NCBI GenBank assembly: GCA_050251575.1
Contig: JBFWMP010000147.1
Span: 1 to 6,965 of the forward strand
Source of the DNA: X23 sp050251575
GTDB lineage: Bacteria; Bacillota; Clostridia; SK-Y3
Direction of reading: 5' to 3'
DNA length: 6,965 nt
The notes beneath the pieces are model-generated. The model was given only the letters and a program-made list of their open reading frames with translations. It ran no database searches and was not told where the DNA came from. Made by a program: the position numbers and the translations under genes. Every line of letters starts with the position of its first letter. Position 1 is the stretch's first letter. This document shows, one piece after another, positions 1-6,616 of this stretch.

Positions 1-258
1 AATAACAACAATTACCTGACTTAATAATACAGTCTAAAAAATGAATAGTCAATGTATATTGTATTATGTTTTTATAAATTAATATAATTGAAATATTACA
101 AAAACCTATGATAAATTATAGTGCGTAAGCAACGAAACAGTTATATAATATTCGATATAACATGAGATCAGTATAGAGATAGTTTCTCCAAAGTGACAAG
201 CGAGTATGACAAATGATAAATAGAAATTCAGATACTTTTATGAAAAGGGGTAGGGTTT
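1..258. other. AT-rich leader region upstream of the HyuA-like gene
   Basis: This stretch is strongly AT-rich and I see no convincing gene in it. A TATAAT hexamer lies at 144-149, about 110 bases before the downstream ATG, but the expected -35 position (about 121-126, GTGCGT) does not resemble TTGACA, so a promoter here is only possible. A short GAGA/TCTC dyad near 175-187 is too small to call. No recognisable riboswitch, tRNA or terminator was found. The ribosome binding site of the next gene (AAAAGGGG, 243-250) closes the region. Confidence 0.5.
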
Positions 259-2271
259 ATGAGAATAGGAATAGGGATTGACACAGGTGGTACATATACG
301 GATGCTGTGATATATGATTTTAATCAAAAAAAGATATTGGGTTCAGCAAAAGCGCTAACCACAAAAGAAGATTTATCTGTCGGTATTGGTAATGCGCTTG
401 ATGAACTTCCATCCGATATGCTTAAAAAAGCAGGGGTTATATCTCTTTCTACTACACTCGCAACAAATGCTTGCGTTGAGAATAAAGGCGGACGTGCTAA
501 ATTGTTATTTATCGGTGTTGACAAAACAGTTGTTACTAATGTTGGTAACAACTATGGACTACCCAATGTCGAGGAAATGTATTTTTTAAATGGCAAAGGC
601 AGTTTTAATGGAGAAATTACAGAGGAACCAGATTGGGATGTTTTCATAGCAAATAGCAATGAGTGGTTAAAAGATGCTGATGCAGTGGGTATTGTTGAGA
701 TTTATGCTATGAAAAATAATGCTGTATTGGAAAAGAAAGCAAAAGGATTGATAACTGAGAAATATGGTATACCGGTAATTTGCGGACATGAGCTCTTTTC
801 AGATCTCAATTCTATCCAAAGGGGGTCCAGTACACTGCTTAATTCAAGACTTATTCCTATTATCGCAGATTTTCTGAAAGCTATTAAGACGGCTCTTCAA
901 AACAGAGATATTGATGCTCCTGTTGTAATAGTAAGAAGTGACGGAAGCCTCATGTCAGAAAAGTTTACTAGTGTCCGCCCTGTGGAAACACTGTTATGTG
1001 GCCCGGCTGCCAGTGTCATGGGCGGGATTGAATTAGCAAATGAAAAAGACAGCCTTATTATTGATATGGGAGGAACGACGACAGATATTGCTATTGTTAA
1101 GGGAGGTACACCCATACAAGCAAAGGACGGTATCAATGTAGGAAAATGGCGAACCTTTGTAAAAGGTGTATATATTGATACTTTTGGATTAGGGGGAGAC
1201 AGTGCTGTAAGGTTTGATAACTATGGAAAGATGGTTATTGAGCCGTACCGCGTGATTCCATTGTCAATAGCAGCTGATAAATGGCCCTATGTTACTGAAA
1301 AACTGCAAGAGTTGATTAATACAAAAAGGAAGCACACATTGCTGTTACATGAATTTTTCTATCTGGTGAAAGACATTTCCAATAATCTTAATTATACAAA
1401 AGAAGAGATAGCTTTCTGTCAGGCTATTAAAAACGGACCACTTATTTTTACCGATGCTGCACAAGCGACAGGAACTGATATTTATAATTTGAAAATGGAG
1501 CGTTTAGAAAAAGAAGGCATTGTTATACGCTGTGGTCTTACACCAACAGACATAATGCACATAAAAGGGGATTTTGACAGATATAATTCTGAAGCGGCGA
1601 AACTGGGTGCTGAATTTGTCGCAGCATGTATTGATGTACAAACAGATACTCTCGCTGATATGGTATATGACAAGGTCAAAAAGACACTTTATTTCAACAT
1701 CGTGAGAATGCTTTTAGAAGATAAGTATCCTTATTTTAAAAAGAACGGTCTTAGCACAGGGCTTGAGACACTTGTTTCTGAAAGCTGGGAAGTGGCGAAA
1801 AGCAGCAAGAAAAATGAATTTTTAAGCTTTGACTTTAATACTTGCTCAACGCTTGTCGGTATTGGTGCACCAATACACATTTTTCTGCCTGATGTCGCAA
1901 AAGCATTAGGTACAAAATGTATTATTCCCGAAAATGCCGGTGTAGCAAATGCGTTAGGTTCTATAGTCGGAAACATTACGGCGACTTGTGAGATTGAAAT
2001 TAAGCCGAGACATTCTACTGCCGGAATTAATGGATATATTGTTTATGGGAAGTCCCAAAACAGCTATACGGCTGACAAGGATGAAGCAGTTGAAATTGCC
2101 TTAAATGAGGCAAAAGTAACAGCCAAAGATGAAGCGATCATGCGCGGTGCTTTTGGTGATATTACTGTTACATCCGATGTGGTAATGAATGCAGCTCAAG
2201 CAAGAGATAAGACGGAAATCTTTTTGGGAATCAAAGTAATTGCAACAGCTGTCGGCAGGGTTACATTGTAA
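259..2271 (+). CDS. Hydantoinase/oxoprolinase family protein (HyuA-like, ASKHA-fold ATPase)
   Basis: This 670-residue protein belongs to the HyuA / 5-oxoprolinase A-domain family, cytosolic enzymes that use ATP to activate and open cyclic amides or to drive related carboxylations. The N-terminal phosphate-binding motif is at residues 6-15 (GIDTGGTYTD), as in the hydantoinase A N-terminal domain. The hydantoinase A core starts near residue 182 (DLNSIQRGSS). A second phosphate motif, DMGGTTTD, is at 269-276, and a family-typical GIGAP followed by a VANALG segment lies near 534-570. Length is close to the usual 650-720, so the gene looks intact. There is no signal peptide or membrane segment. 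The ATG at 259 has AAAAGGGG eight bases upstream, and the family motif begins immediately after it, which fixes the start. HyuA normally works with a HyuB partner, but the downstream neighbour is not HyuB and the 258 upstream bases hold no gene. The true substrate cannot be read from the sequence. The family call is secure and the reaction is not. Confidence 0.9.
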   Translation: MRIGIGIDTGGTYTDAVIYDFNQKKILGSAKALTTKEDLSVGIGNALDELPSDMLKKAGVISLSTTLATNACVENKGGRAKLLFIGVDKTVVTNVGNNYGLPNVEEMYFLNGKGSFNGEITEEPDWDVFIANSNEWLKDADAVGIVEIYAMKNNAVLEKKAKGLITEKYGIPVICGHELFSDLNSIQRGSSTLLNSRLIPIIADFLKAIKTALQNRDIDAPVVIVRSDGSLMSEKFTSVRPVETLLCGPAASVMGGIELANEKDSLIIDMGGTTTDIAIVKGGTPIQAKDGINVGKWRTFVKGVYIDTFGLGGDSAVRFDNYGKMVIEPYRVIPLSIAADKWPYVTEKLQELINTKRKHTLLLHEFFYLVKDISNNLNYTKEEIAFCQAIKNGPLIFTDAAQATGTDIYNLKMERLEKEGIVIRCGLTPTDIMHIKGDFDRYNSEAAKLGAEFVAACIDVQTDTLADMVYDKVKKTLYFNIVRMLLEDKYPYFKKNGLSTGLETLVSESWEVAKSSKKNEFLSFDFNTCSTLVGIGAPIHIFLPDVAKALGTKCIIPENAGVANALGSIVGNITATCEIEIKPRHSTAGINGYIVYGKSQNSYTADKDEAVEIALNEAKVTAKDEAIMRGAFGDITVTSDVVMNAAQARDKTEIFLGIKVIATAVGRVTL

Positions 2272-2314
2272 GATGAGATGTTCTATCAATTTTTATTAGT
2301 ATTGTATTGATGTA

Positions 2315-2497
2315 GGAAACGGTTCGAAACCACTGAAAAAGTCAAATGCCGTTGGAAACTCCCCAAAATGTCATTCTGAGCGCAGCGAAGAATCTTAGCA
2401 TTTAAGCAACTTTTAAGATTCTTCATTTCACTTTGTTTCATTCAGAATGACAGAATACGGACTTTTTCAGTACTCTCGAACGGTTCATAACCGTTCC
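2315..2497. repeat. Nested inverted-repeat element (MITE-like or REP-like)
   Basis: Three sets of arms are nested around one centre. The outer exact pair is ACTGAAAAAGTC (2332-2343) with GACTTTTTCAGT (2460-2471). The middle pair is TGTCATTCTGA (2369-2379) with TCAGAATGACA (2442-2452). The inner exact pair is GAAGAATCTTA (2387-2397) with TAAGATTCTTC (2414-2424), leaving a 16-base loop. Outside the outer pair, related AACGGTT-containing sequences occur on both sides, including a local hairpin GAACGGTT-CAT-AACCGTTC at 2478-2496. The left half has about 18 extra bases between the outer and middle arms (2344-2368 against 2453-2459). There is no coding capacity, so a non-autonomous mobile element or palindromic repeat is the likely class. 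The core TGTCATTCTGAGCG...AGCGAAGAATCTTA recurs at 6617. Similar cores are common intergenic repeats in many bacteria, which is general knowledge and was not checked here. Confidence 0.75.
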
Positions 2498-2531
2498 GCA
2501 AGTAATAGATAAAAACCGTATCATGTACATA

Positions 2532-2595
2532 GTAGGGCCGTATGGATATACGGCCGAAAATATAGAACAGCGGACGTATTGCCATACGTCCCTAC
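2532..2595. repeat. Twin-hairpin repeat with GTAGGG/CCCTAC ends
   Basis: The element is two hairpins facing each other. The first is GGCCGTAT-GGAT-ATACGGCC (2536-2555) and the second is GGACGTAT-TGCC-ATACGTCC (2572-2591), each a perfect 8-bp stem with a 4-base loop. The ends GTAGGG (2532-2537) and CCCTAC (2590-2595) are inverted copies. The left unit 2532-2556 and the reverse complement of 2571-2595 agree at 21 of 25 positions. Of the four differences, two lie in the loop and the other two are a paired C-G to A-T change that keeps the stem. It looks like a small palindromic intergenic repeat. No protein is encoded. Confidence 0.75.
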
Positions 2596-2615
2596 GACAA
2601 TTGAAGAATAGCGTA

Positions 2616-2637
2616 GCGGCGATCTGTGGTTGTCCGC
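2616..2637. repeat. Third hairpin of the repeat block, partly held by G-U pairs
   Basis: As RNA, GGCGATC (2618-2624) pairs with GGTTGTC (2628-2634) around a TGT loop. Seven pairs form, three of them G-U wobbles. Two more pairs (GC 2616-2617 with GC 2636-2637) extend the stem past one bulged C at 2635. The wobbles suggest an older hairpin that has drifted by transitions while remaining foldable as + strand RNA. It lies 20 bases after the twin-hairpin element and may be part of the same composite repeat. Confidence 0.4.
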
Positions 2638-2650
2638 AATTATCTGTAAC

Positions 2651-2679
2651 TAGAAAAATAATGGATAATGCATTATAAT
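2651..2679 (+). promoter_or_regulatory. Candidate sigma-A-type promoter for mtaB
   Basis: A perfect TATAAT at 2674-2679 is preceded, with 17-base spacing, by TAGAAA at 2651-2656, which matches TTGACA at four of six positions. Transcription would begin near 2686, downstream of the earliest in-frame ATG (2668) and upstream of the preferred mtaB start at 2752. The site lies just past the repeat block, so mtaB probably does not depend on readthrough from the HyuA-like gene. AT-rich DNA gives such matches by chance, hence the modest confidence. Confidence 0.35.
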
Positions 2680-2735
2680 AATACTTATTGTAGAATAGTA
2701 TTGGTAATAATAATTAAGAAGTTTTTAATAATAAT

Positions 2736-2741
2736 GGAAGG
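2736..2741 (+). promoter_or_regulatory. Ribosome binding site deciding the mtaB start
   Basis: GGAAGG ends ten bases before the ATG at 2752. The alternative in-frame ATGs at 2668 and 2734 lack a comparable purine-rich site at a workable distance, and the ATG at 2734 overlaps this one. An out-of-frame ATG at 2747 reads only two codons (ATG AAA TGA), and its stop overlaps the real start. Confidence 0.65.
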
Positions 2742-2751
2742 ATACTATGAA

Positions 2752-4128
2752 ATGATTGAAAATAATAATGAAAAATTTAACTTAGCTCTTGATAGTGAGG
2801 AGTTTTATAAAAAATATGGACAAAAAAAGGCCGTAAGCATATTCACTCTTGGATGTAAGGTTAATCAATATGAAACCGAAGCAATGATCGAGTTATTTGA
2901 AAAAGCAGGATATGAGACGGTAGATTTCGACCAGTATGCTCATGTTTATGTTATTAATACGTGTACAGTTACTAATCTTGGAGATAGAAAATCAAGACAA
3001 ATGATAAGACGGGCAAAGAAACTAAATGAACAGTCCATTGTTGCTGTGGTAGGCTGTTATGCACAGACGGCAGCTGAGGAGATAAGCAAAATCAGTGGCG
3101 TGAATCTGATTATAGGGACTAAGGACAGGGCAAAAATCGTTGACTTTATTAATGAACTGGAAGAAAAGAAAGAACAGATTAATGCAGTTGAAGATATAAT
3201 GAGTAATAAAGAGTTCGAAAATATGCATGTAACTGCCTATAAGGGACGAACAAGAGCATTTTTGAAGATCCAGGAAGGCTGCAATCAATTCTGCTCTTAT
3301 TGTATTATTCCTTATGCGCGGGGACCTGTTAGGAGCAGAAAACCGGAGGATGTGGTGGAAGAAGTGCAGCAATTAGCACAAAACGGCTTTAAAGAAATTG
3401 TATTTGCAGGTATACACGTTGCTTCTTATGGTAAGGATTTAAAGAATACGAATCTTATTGATATTATTCAACGCGTTCATGCTGTAAAAGGCATAGAGAG
3501 ATTAAGATTGAGCTCGATAGAGCCGATGACACTATCTGATGAGTTCGTTGCTGCTGCAGTTGATTTACCTAAATTATGTCCGCACTATCATATCTCTCTG
3601 CAAAGTGGTTGTGATGAGACATTGAAAAGAATGAACAGAAAATATAAAACGGCAGACTATAAAGCAGTCGTTGAAAGGCTAAGAAAGCACTTTCCAGATG
3701 TAGCTGTTACAACCGATGTTATGGTTGGATTCCCGGGAGAAACAGAAGAAGAATTCGAAAAGTCCCGACAATTTGTGGATGCGATAGGATTCAGTAAGGT
3801 TCATGTTTTTAAATATTCTCCCAGAAAAGGTACACCTGCCGTAGATTATCCGAATCAGATATCTTCAGAAGAGAAGGAAAAAAGAAGCAAGATCATGATA
3901 GAACTATCCGAGAGAAATGAACAGAAGTTTCATAAAAGATTTCTCAATACTGAAATGGATGTGTTATTTGAACAGTCTGTAAAAGATATAGACGGAAGCT
4001 ATGAAGGATTGACTGCAAACTATATCAGGGTAATTGCACCTGCAAGTGAAAAGCTGGAGGGTCGTATCCTCAAGTGTAGGTTGAATAGTCTATCTCGGGA
4101 ATATATAAATGGAGAAGTTGTAAAATGA
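2752..4128 (+). CDS. mtaB: tRNA (N6-threonylcarbamoyladenosine(37)-C2)-methylthiotransferase MtaB
   Basis: MtaB is a radical-SAM enzyme that adds a methylthio group to t6A at position 37 of ANN-decoding tRNAs, giving ms2t6A and stabilising codon-anticodon pairing in the cytosol. From the start at 2752 the protein has 458 residues. The N-terminal UPF0004 domain opens with TLGCKVNQYE, and its cluster cysteines are C35, C71 and C102. The radical-SAM motif CNQFCSYC provides C177, C181 and C184 for the second [4Fe-4S] cluster. The last 60 or so residues (about 398-458) fit a TRAM RNA-binding domain. The TLGCKVNQYE signature separates MtaB from the MiaB and RimO relatives. An earlier in-frame ATG at 2668 would add 28 residues (a hydrophobic, Ile-rich stretch) but has a poor ribosome binding site and would precede the likely transcription start. 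Even from 2752 the protein carries about 20 residues more before the first motif than many homologues. The gene appears to be a housekeeping gene unrelated to its neighbours. Confidence 0.93.
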   Translation: MIENNNEKFNLALDSEEFYKKYGQKKAVSIFTLGCKVNQYETEAMIELFEKAGYETVDFDQYAHVYVINTCTVTNLGDRKSRQMIRRAKKLNEQSIVAVVGCYAQTAAEEISKISGVNLIIGTKDRAKIVDFINELEEKKEQINAVEDIMSNKEFENMHVTAYKGRTRAFLKIQEGCNQFCSYCIIPYARGPVRSRKPEDVVEEVQQLAQNGFKEIVFAGIHVASYGKDLKNTNLIDIIQRVHAVKGIERLRLSSIEPMTLSDEFVAAAVDLPKLCPHYHISLQSGCDETLKRMNRKYKTADYKAVVERLRKHFPDVAVTTDVMVGFPGETEEEFEKSRQFVDAIGFSKVHVFKYSPRKGTPAVDYPNQISSEEKEKRSKIMIELSERNEQKFHKRFLNTEMDVLFEQSVKDIDGSYEGLTANYIRVIAPASEKLEGRILKCRLNSLSREYINGEVVK

Positions 4129-4169
4129 GAAATTGAAAATATGGGTTATTATTACTATTTTGTGACAAT

Positions 4170-4182
4170 AATACAGTGTATT
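4170..4182. promoter_or_regulatory. Small perfect dyad upstream of the ubiD-like gene
   Basis: AATAC-AGT-GTATT is a 5-bp perfect inverted repeat in the 101-base gap between mtaB and the decarboxylase. A TATACT hexamer at 4191-4196 could be a -10 element, but no good -35 sits at the right distance. The dyad could be an operator or simply chance in AT-rich DNA. I do not recognise it as the site of a known regulator. Confidence 0.2.
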
Positions 4183-4229
4183 CTTTATTTTATACTCGCA
4201 GAAAAGTTTGCTGTTGAAGGAGTAATTAC

Positions 4230-5678
4230 ATGCTCTATAAAGACTTGCAAGATTTCATCAGGCATTTGGATAAAGAAGGTTTGCTCAAAAGGATACAAGC
4301 AGAAGTAGATTCAGAATTAGAGATTACTGAGATTACAGACAGGATATCTAAGCAGTACGGTCCTGCTCTTTTGTTTGAAAATGTGAAAGGTTCTCGGTAT
4401 CCTGTACTGATCAATGCAATGGGCACCTATGAAAGGATGGGCATGGCGCTTGGTGTTGAAAAGCTTGATGATATCGGTAATGATATTGAAGAGTTTATAG
4501 ATATGTCAAATTATTTAGGAATCATGAAGAAAGTCAAATCCCTTCCACGGCTGGCTAGGATGGCAATGATATTTCCGATAAAACTGCCTTCTAAAGGTGC
4601 CTGTCAGGAAGTTGTTGACAATGATCCTGACTTGTTTACTCTTCCTATATTAAAGTGCTGGCCCGATGACGCGGGGAGATTTATAACCCTTCCTATTGTT
4701 ATAACCAAAGACCCTGAAGATGGTATTCAAAACATGGGTATGTATAGGCTTCAGGTATTCGATAAGAATACTACAGGAATGCACTGGCATTTACATAAAG
4801 ATGGCAGAGAAATTTATGAGAAATATAAGGCATCAGGCGGTAAGATGCCTGTATCTGTTGCTCTTGGATGCGACCCTGCCGTAACATATTCCGCCACAGC
4901 GCCGCTTCCAAAAATGATTGATGAAATGATGTTGGCAGGATTTTTAAGAAAAGTTCCGGTAAAACTTGTTAAGTCTATAACGAATGATATATACGTTCCT
5001 GCTGATGCTGAGTTTATTATCGAAGGCTATGTAGACGTTCATGAGGATTTAAGGCTTGAGGGACCTTTCGGGGATCATACGGGATATTATTCTCTCGCAG
5101 ATTATTACCCTGTACTGCATGTAACCTGCATAACCCATAAGAAGAATGCCGTATATCCTGCCACTGTAGTAGGTAAGCCGCCTATGGAAGACTGCTATAT
5201 GGGAAAGGCTACAGAGAGAATTTTCTTACCTTTGCTTAAGATGCAGTATCCTGAAATTGCAGACATCAATTTTCCCCTTGAAGGTGTTTTTCATAATTGC
5301 GTGATTGTTTCTATAAACAAGCGTTACCCTGGACACGCTAAAAAAATAATGAATTCGCTATGGGGAATTGGGCAAATGATGTATACAAAGATGATTGTTG
5401 TAGTAGATGAAAATGTAGATCCAAAAGACGTATCTACTGTGGCATGGAAAGTTTTTAACAATATAGATGCAAAAAGAGATGTAGTTATTTCTGAAGGTCC
5501 TTTAGATGCCCTGGATCATGCATCAAATCTTCCGTTTTACGGGCACAGAATAGGTATAGATGCTACTAAAAAGTGGGTAACTGAAGGGCATACTAGAGAA
5601 TGGCCTGATGACATTGAAATGACAAAAGATATTAAGGAACTTGTTACAAGGAGATGGACTGAATATGGTATTGGATAA
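4230..5678 (+). CDS. mqnL: UbiD-family prenyl-FMN-dependent decarboxylase, probable MqnL (menaquinone biosynthesis)
   Basis: The 482-residue protein is a full-length UbiD-family decarboxylase. The family removes carboxylate from aromatic or alpha,beta-unsaturated acids using prenylated FMN. The catalytic Arg-Glu-acid set is visible: R173 in MYRLQ, and E277 and D282 in the signature EGPFGDHTGYY. N168 and E232 sit where family members bind the metal that holds the cofactor phosphate. There is no signal peptide or membrane segment, so it is cytosolic. The ATG at 4230 has GAAGGAG seven bases upstream, and the N-terminus (LYKDLQDFIRHL) is typical, so the start is firm. The next gene is a UbiA-type prenyltransferase overlapping by 14 bases, and a UbiX-type gene follows. 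This order matches mqnL-mqnP-mqnM of the futalosine route, where the substrate is a prenylated 1,4-dihydroxy-6-naphthoate. The UbiD family call is near certain. The mqnL assignment depends on context, and another aromatic-acid substrate remains possible. Confidence 0.85.
   Translation: MLYKDLQDFIRHLDKEGLLKRIQAEVDSELEITEITDRISKQYGPALLFENVKGSRYPVLINAMGTYERMGMALGVEKLDDIGNDIEEFIDMSNYLGIMKKVKSLPRLARMAMIFPIKLPSKGACQEVVDNDPDLFTLPILKCWPDDAGRFITLPIVITKDPEDGIQNMGMYRLQVFDKNTTGMHWHLHKDGREIYEKYKASGGKMPVSVALGCDPAVTYSATAPLPKMIDEMMLAGFLRKVPVKLVKSITNDIYVPADAEFIIEGYVDVHEDLRLEGPFGDHTGYYSLADYYPVLHVTCITHKKNAVYPATVVGKPPMEDCYMGKATERIFLPLLKMQYPEIADINFPLEGVFHNCVIVSINKRYPGHAKKIMNSLWGIGQMMYTKMIVVVDENVDPKDVSTVAWKVFNNIDAKRDVVISEGPLDALDHASNLPFYGHRIGIDATKKWVTEGHTREWPDDIEMTKDIKELVTRRWTEYGIG
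5648..5653 (+). promoter_or_regulatory. Ribosome binding site of the UbiA-like gene, inside the ubiD-like gene
   Basis: AAGGAG lies 11 bases before the ATG at 5665, within the final codons of the decarboxylase. It selects the ATG over an in-frame TTG at 5641, which would add eight residues (LLQGDGLN) of no family character. The arrangement favours translational coupling of the two genes. Confidence 0.7.
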
Positions 5679-6534
5679 GGTCATAGAAAAGACTCATGAC
5701 TATGGAGTACTTGTTATGTTCTCTCACACTATCTTTTCCTTATCCTTTGCACTTATCTCAATGCTTTTGGCAAGCAAGGGCGTGCCTTCTCCCTATGTAG
5801 TATTTTGGATTTTACTTGCTTTTATGGGTGCAAGAACCGGTGCAAATGCTATAAATAGAGTGATAGATGCTGAAATCGATGCTAAGAATCCACGTACTGC
5901 TGTGAGGCAGCTTCCCCAAGGAATGCTGAAAAAAAAGGAAGTCATTATATTTGTCTCAGTATGTTTTCTCATAATGGTGATTGCAGCAGCTATGCTGAAT
6001 CCACTATGTGCGCTACTTTCGCCTATAGCATTATTTCTAATGATTATTTATTCGTATACGAAACGGTTTACTTGGACCTGTCATCTTGTTTTAGGTGTTA
6101 CATCTGCCGCTGCCCCTGTGGGAGCCTGGCTCGCAATTACTGGAAAACTTTCTTGGCTGCCGCTGTTTATTGGTGCAGCGAATACTCTTTGGGTCGCAGG
6201 CTTTGATATTATTTATGGTTCACAGGATTATGAGTTTGATATTGCTAACGGAATTCATTCAATACCCGCAAAATTTGGCGTAAAGAATGCGCTGCATATT
6301 GCAGCCTTCTTTCACGGAGTAACATTAGTGTTATTATTCGTCGTGGGAGCTTTAAGCAATCAGCTTGGAGTAATTTATTACATAGGATTAATGTCTATAT
6401 CCATTTTATTTATAGTAGAGCATAAGATAGTTTCACCGGATAATTTATCCAATGTAAAGGTAGCCTCTTATAGCATAAATCAGTTGGTAAGTATTGTATT
6501 TTTAATGTGCGGAGTGATTGATGCGTTAATCTAA
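5665..6534 (+). CDS. mqnP: UbiA-family polyprenyltransferase, probable MqnP (menaquinone biosynthesis)
   Basis: This 289-residue integral membrane protein belongs to the UbiA superfamily, which joins a polyprenyl diphosphate to an aromatic acid. The two Mg-diphosphate motifs are present: N64-x3-D68-x3-D72 (NRVIDAEID) and D181 through Y184, D188 and D192 (DIIYGSQDYEFD). Hydrophobic stretches at about 15-36, 43-62, 93-111, 114-131, 140-158, 165-181, 211-230, 234-251 and 271-287 fit the expected eight to nine helices. The coding region starts inside the last codons of the decarboxylase (14-base overlap), so the two are almost certainly co-transcribed and translationally coupled. In the futalosine pathway the enzyme prenylates 1,4-dihydroxy-6-naphthoate before MqnL decarboxylates it. 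UbiA, MenA and heme O synthase relatives share the motifs, but pairing with UbiD and UbiX argues for MqnP or a 4-hydroxybenzoate-type enzyme. Length is normal and nothing is missing. Confidence 0.85.
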   Translation: MVLDKVIEKTHDYGVLVMFSHTIFSLSFALISMLLASKGVPSPYVVFWILLAFMGARTGANAINRVIDAEIDAKNPRTAVRQLPQGMLKKKEVIIFVSVCFLIMVIAAAMLNPLCALLSPIALFLMIIYSYTKRFTWTCHLVLGVTSAAAPVGAWLAITGKLSWLPLFIGAANTLWVAGFDIIYGSQDYEFDIANGIHSIPAKFGVKNALHIAAFFHGVTLVLLFVVGALSNQLGVIYYIGLMSISILFIVEHKIVSPDNLSNVKVASYSINQLVSIVFLMCGVIDALI

Positions 6535-6553
6535 CATGTTGTACTACATATAA

Positions 6554-6571
6554 TGTGAAAAAGAATTCACA
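6554..6571. promoter_or_regulatory. TGTGAA/TTCACA dyad after the UbiA-like gene
   Basis: TGTGAA (6554-6559) and TTCACA (6566-6571) form a 6-bp perfect inverted repeat with a 6-base spacer, about 20 bases after the stop codon. The half-sites resemble those of Crp/Fnr-type and Rex-type regulators, but the spacing fits neither consensus exactly. A weak hairpin contributing to transcript ending is an alternative. A T-rich stretch (ATGTTTTTATTTATT) begins 16 bases later rather than directly, so it is not a standard terminator. Confidence 0.25.
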
Positions 6572-6616
6572 CAGCAGATAAATTTATGTTTTTATTTATT
6601 CAACGAAGCGAGTTGC

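Larger units (their letters stand above)
2272..2751. other. 480-base intergenic region filled with palindromic repeats
   Basis: No plausible protein-coding gene lies between the HyuA-like gene and mtaB. The region holds, in order: a large nested inverted repeat (about 2315-2497), a paired-hairpin element with GTAGGG/CCCTAC ends (2532-2595), a further hairpin (2616-2637), a candidate promoter (2651-2679) and the mtaB ribosome binding site. None of the hairpins is directly followed by a clear T-run, so I do not call a canonical terminator for the HyuA-like gene. One or more of the structures could still end transcription. The density of repeats suggests a site that tolerates insertion of small non-coding elements. 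Confidence 0.7.

Noticed and set aside
121..149. Promoter of the HyuA-like gene
   Set aside because: The TATAAT at 144-149 has no acceptable -35 element at 16-18 bases and the surrounding DNA is very AT-rich, so it is mentioned only as a possibility.
2369..2452. Rho-independent terminator of the HyuA-like gene
   Set aside because: The hairpin is strong but is not followed by a T-run, and its core recurs elsewhere as a repeat, so it is described as a repeat that may incidentally stop transcription.
2315..2637. CRISPR array
   Set aside because: The repeats are inverted and of different types, with no regularly spaced direct repeats or uniform spacers.
2668..2751. N-terminal extension of mtaB from the ATG at 2668
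   Set aside because: It has a poor ribosome binding site, the candidate -10 at 2674-2679 lies inside it, and the residues are not family-like. The ATG at 2752 is better supported.
3022..3372. 116-codon open frame on the - strand
   Set aside because: It lies entirely inside mtaB, opposite residues that carry the conserved radical-SAM and cluster motifs, and its translation has no recognisable family character.
4160..4196. Promoter or Rex-type operator before the ubiD-like gene (TTGTGA ... TATACT)
   Set aside because: The spacing between TTGTGA and TATACT is 25 bases, and only one Rex-like half-site is present.
5641..5664. TTG start for the UbiA-like gene
   Set aside because: The AAGGAG at 5648-5653 lies downstream of that TTG and points to the ATG at 5665.
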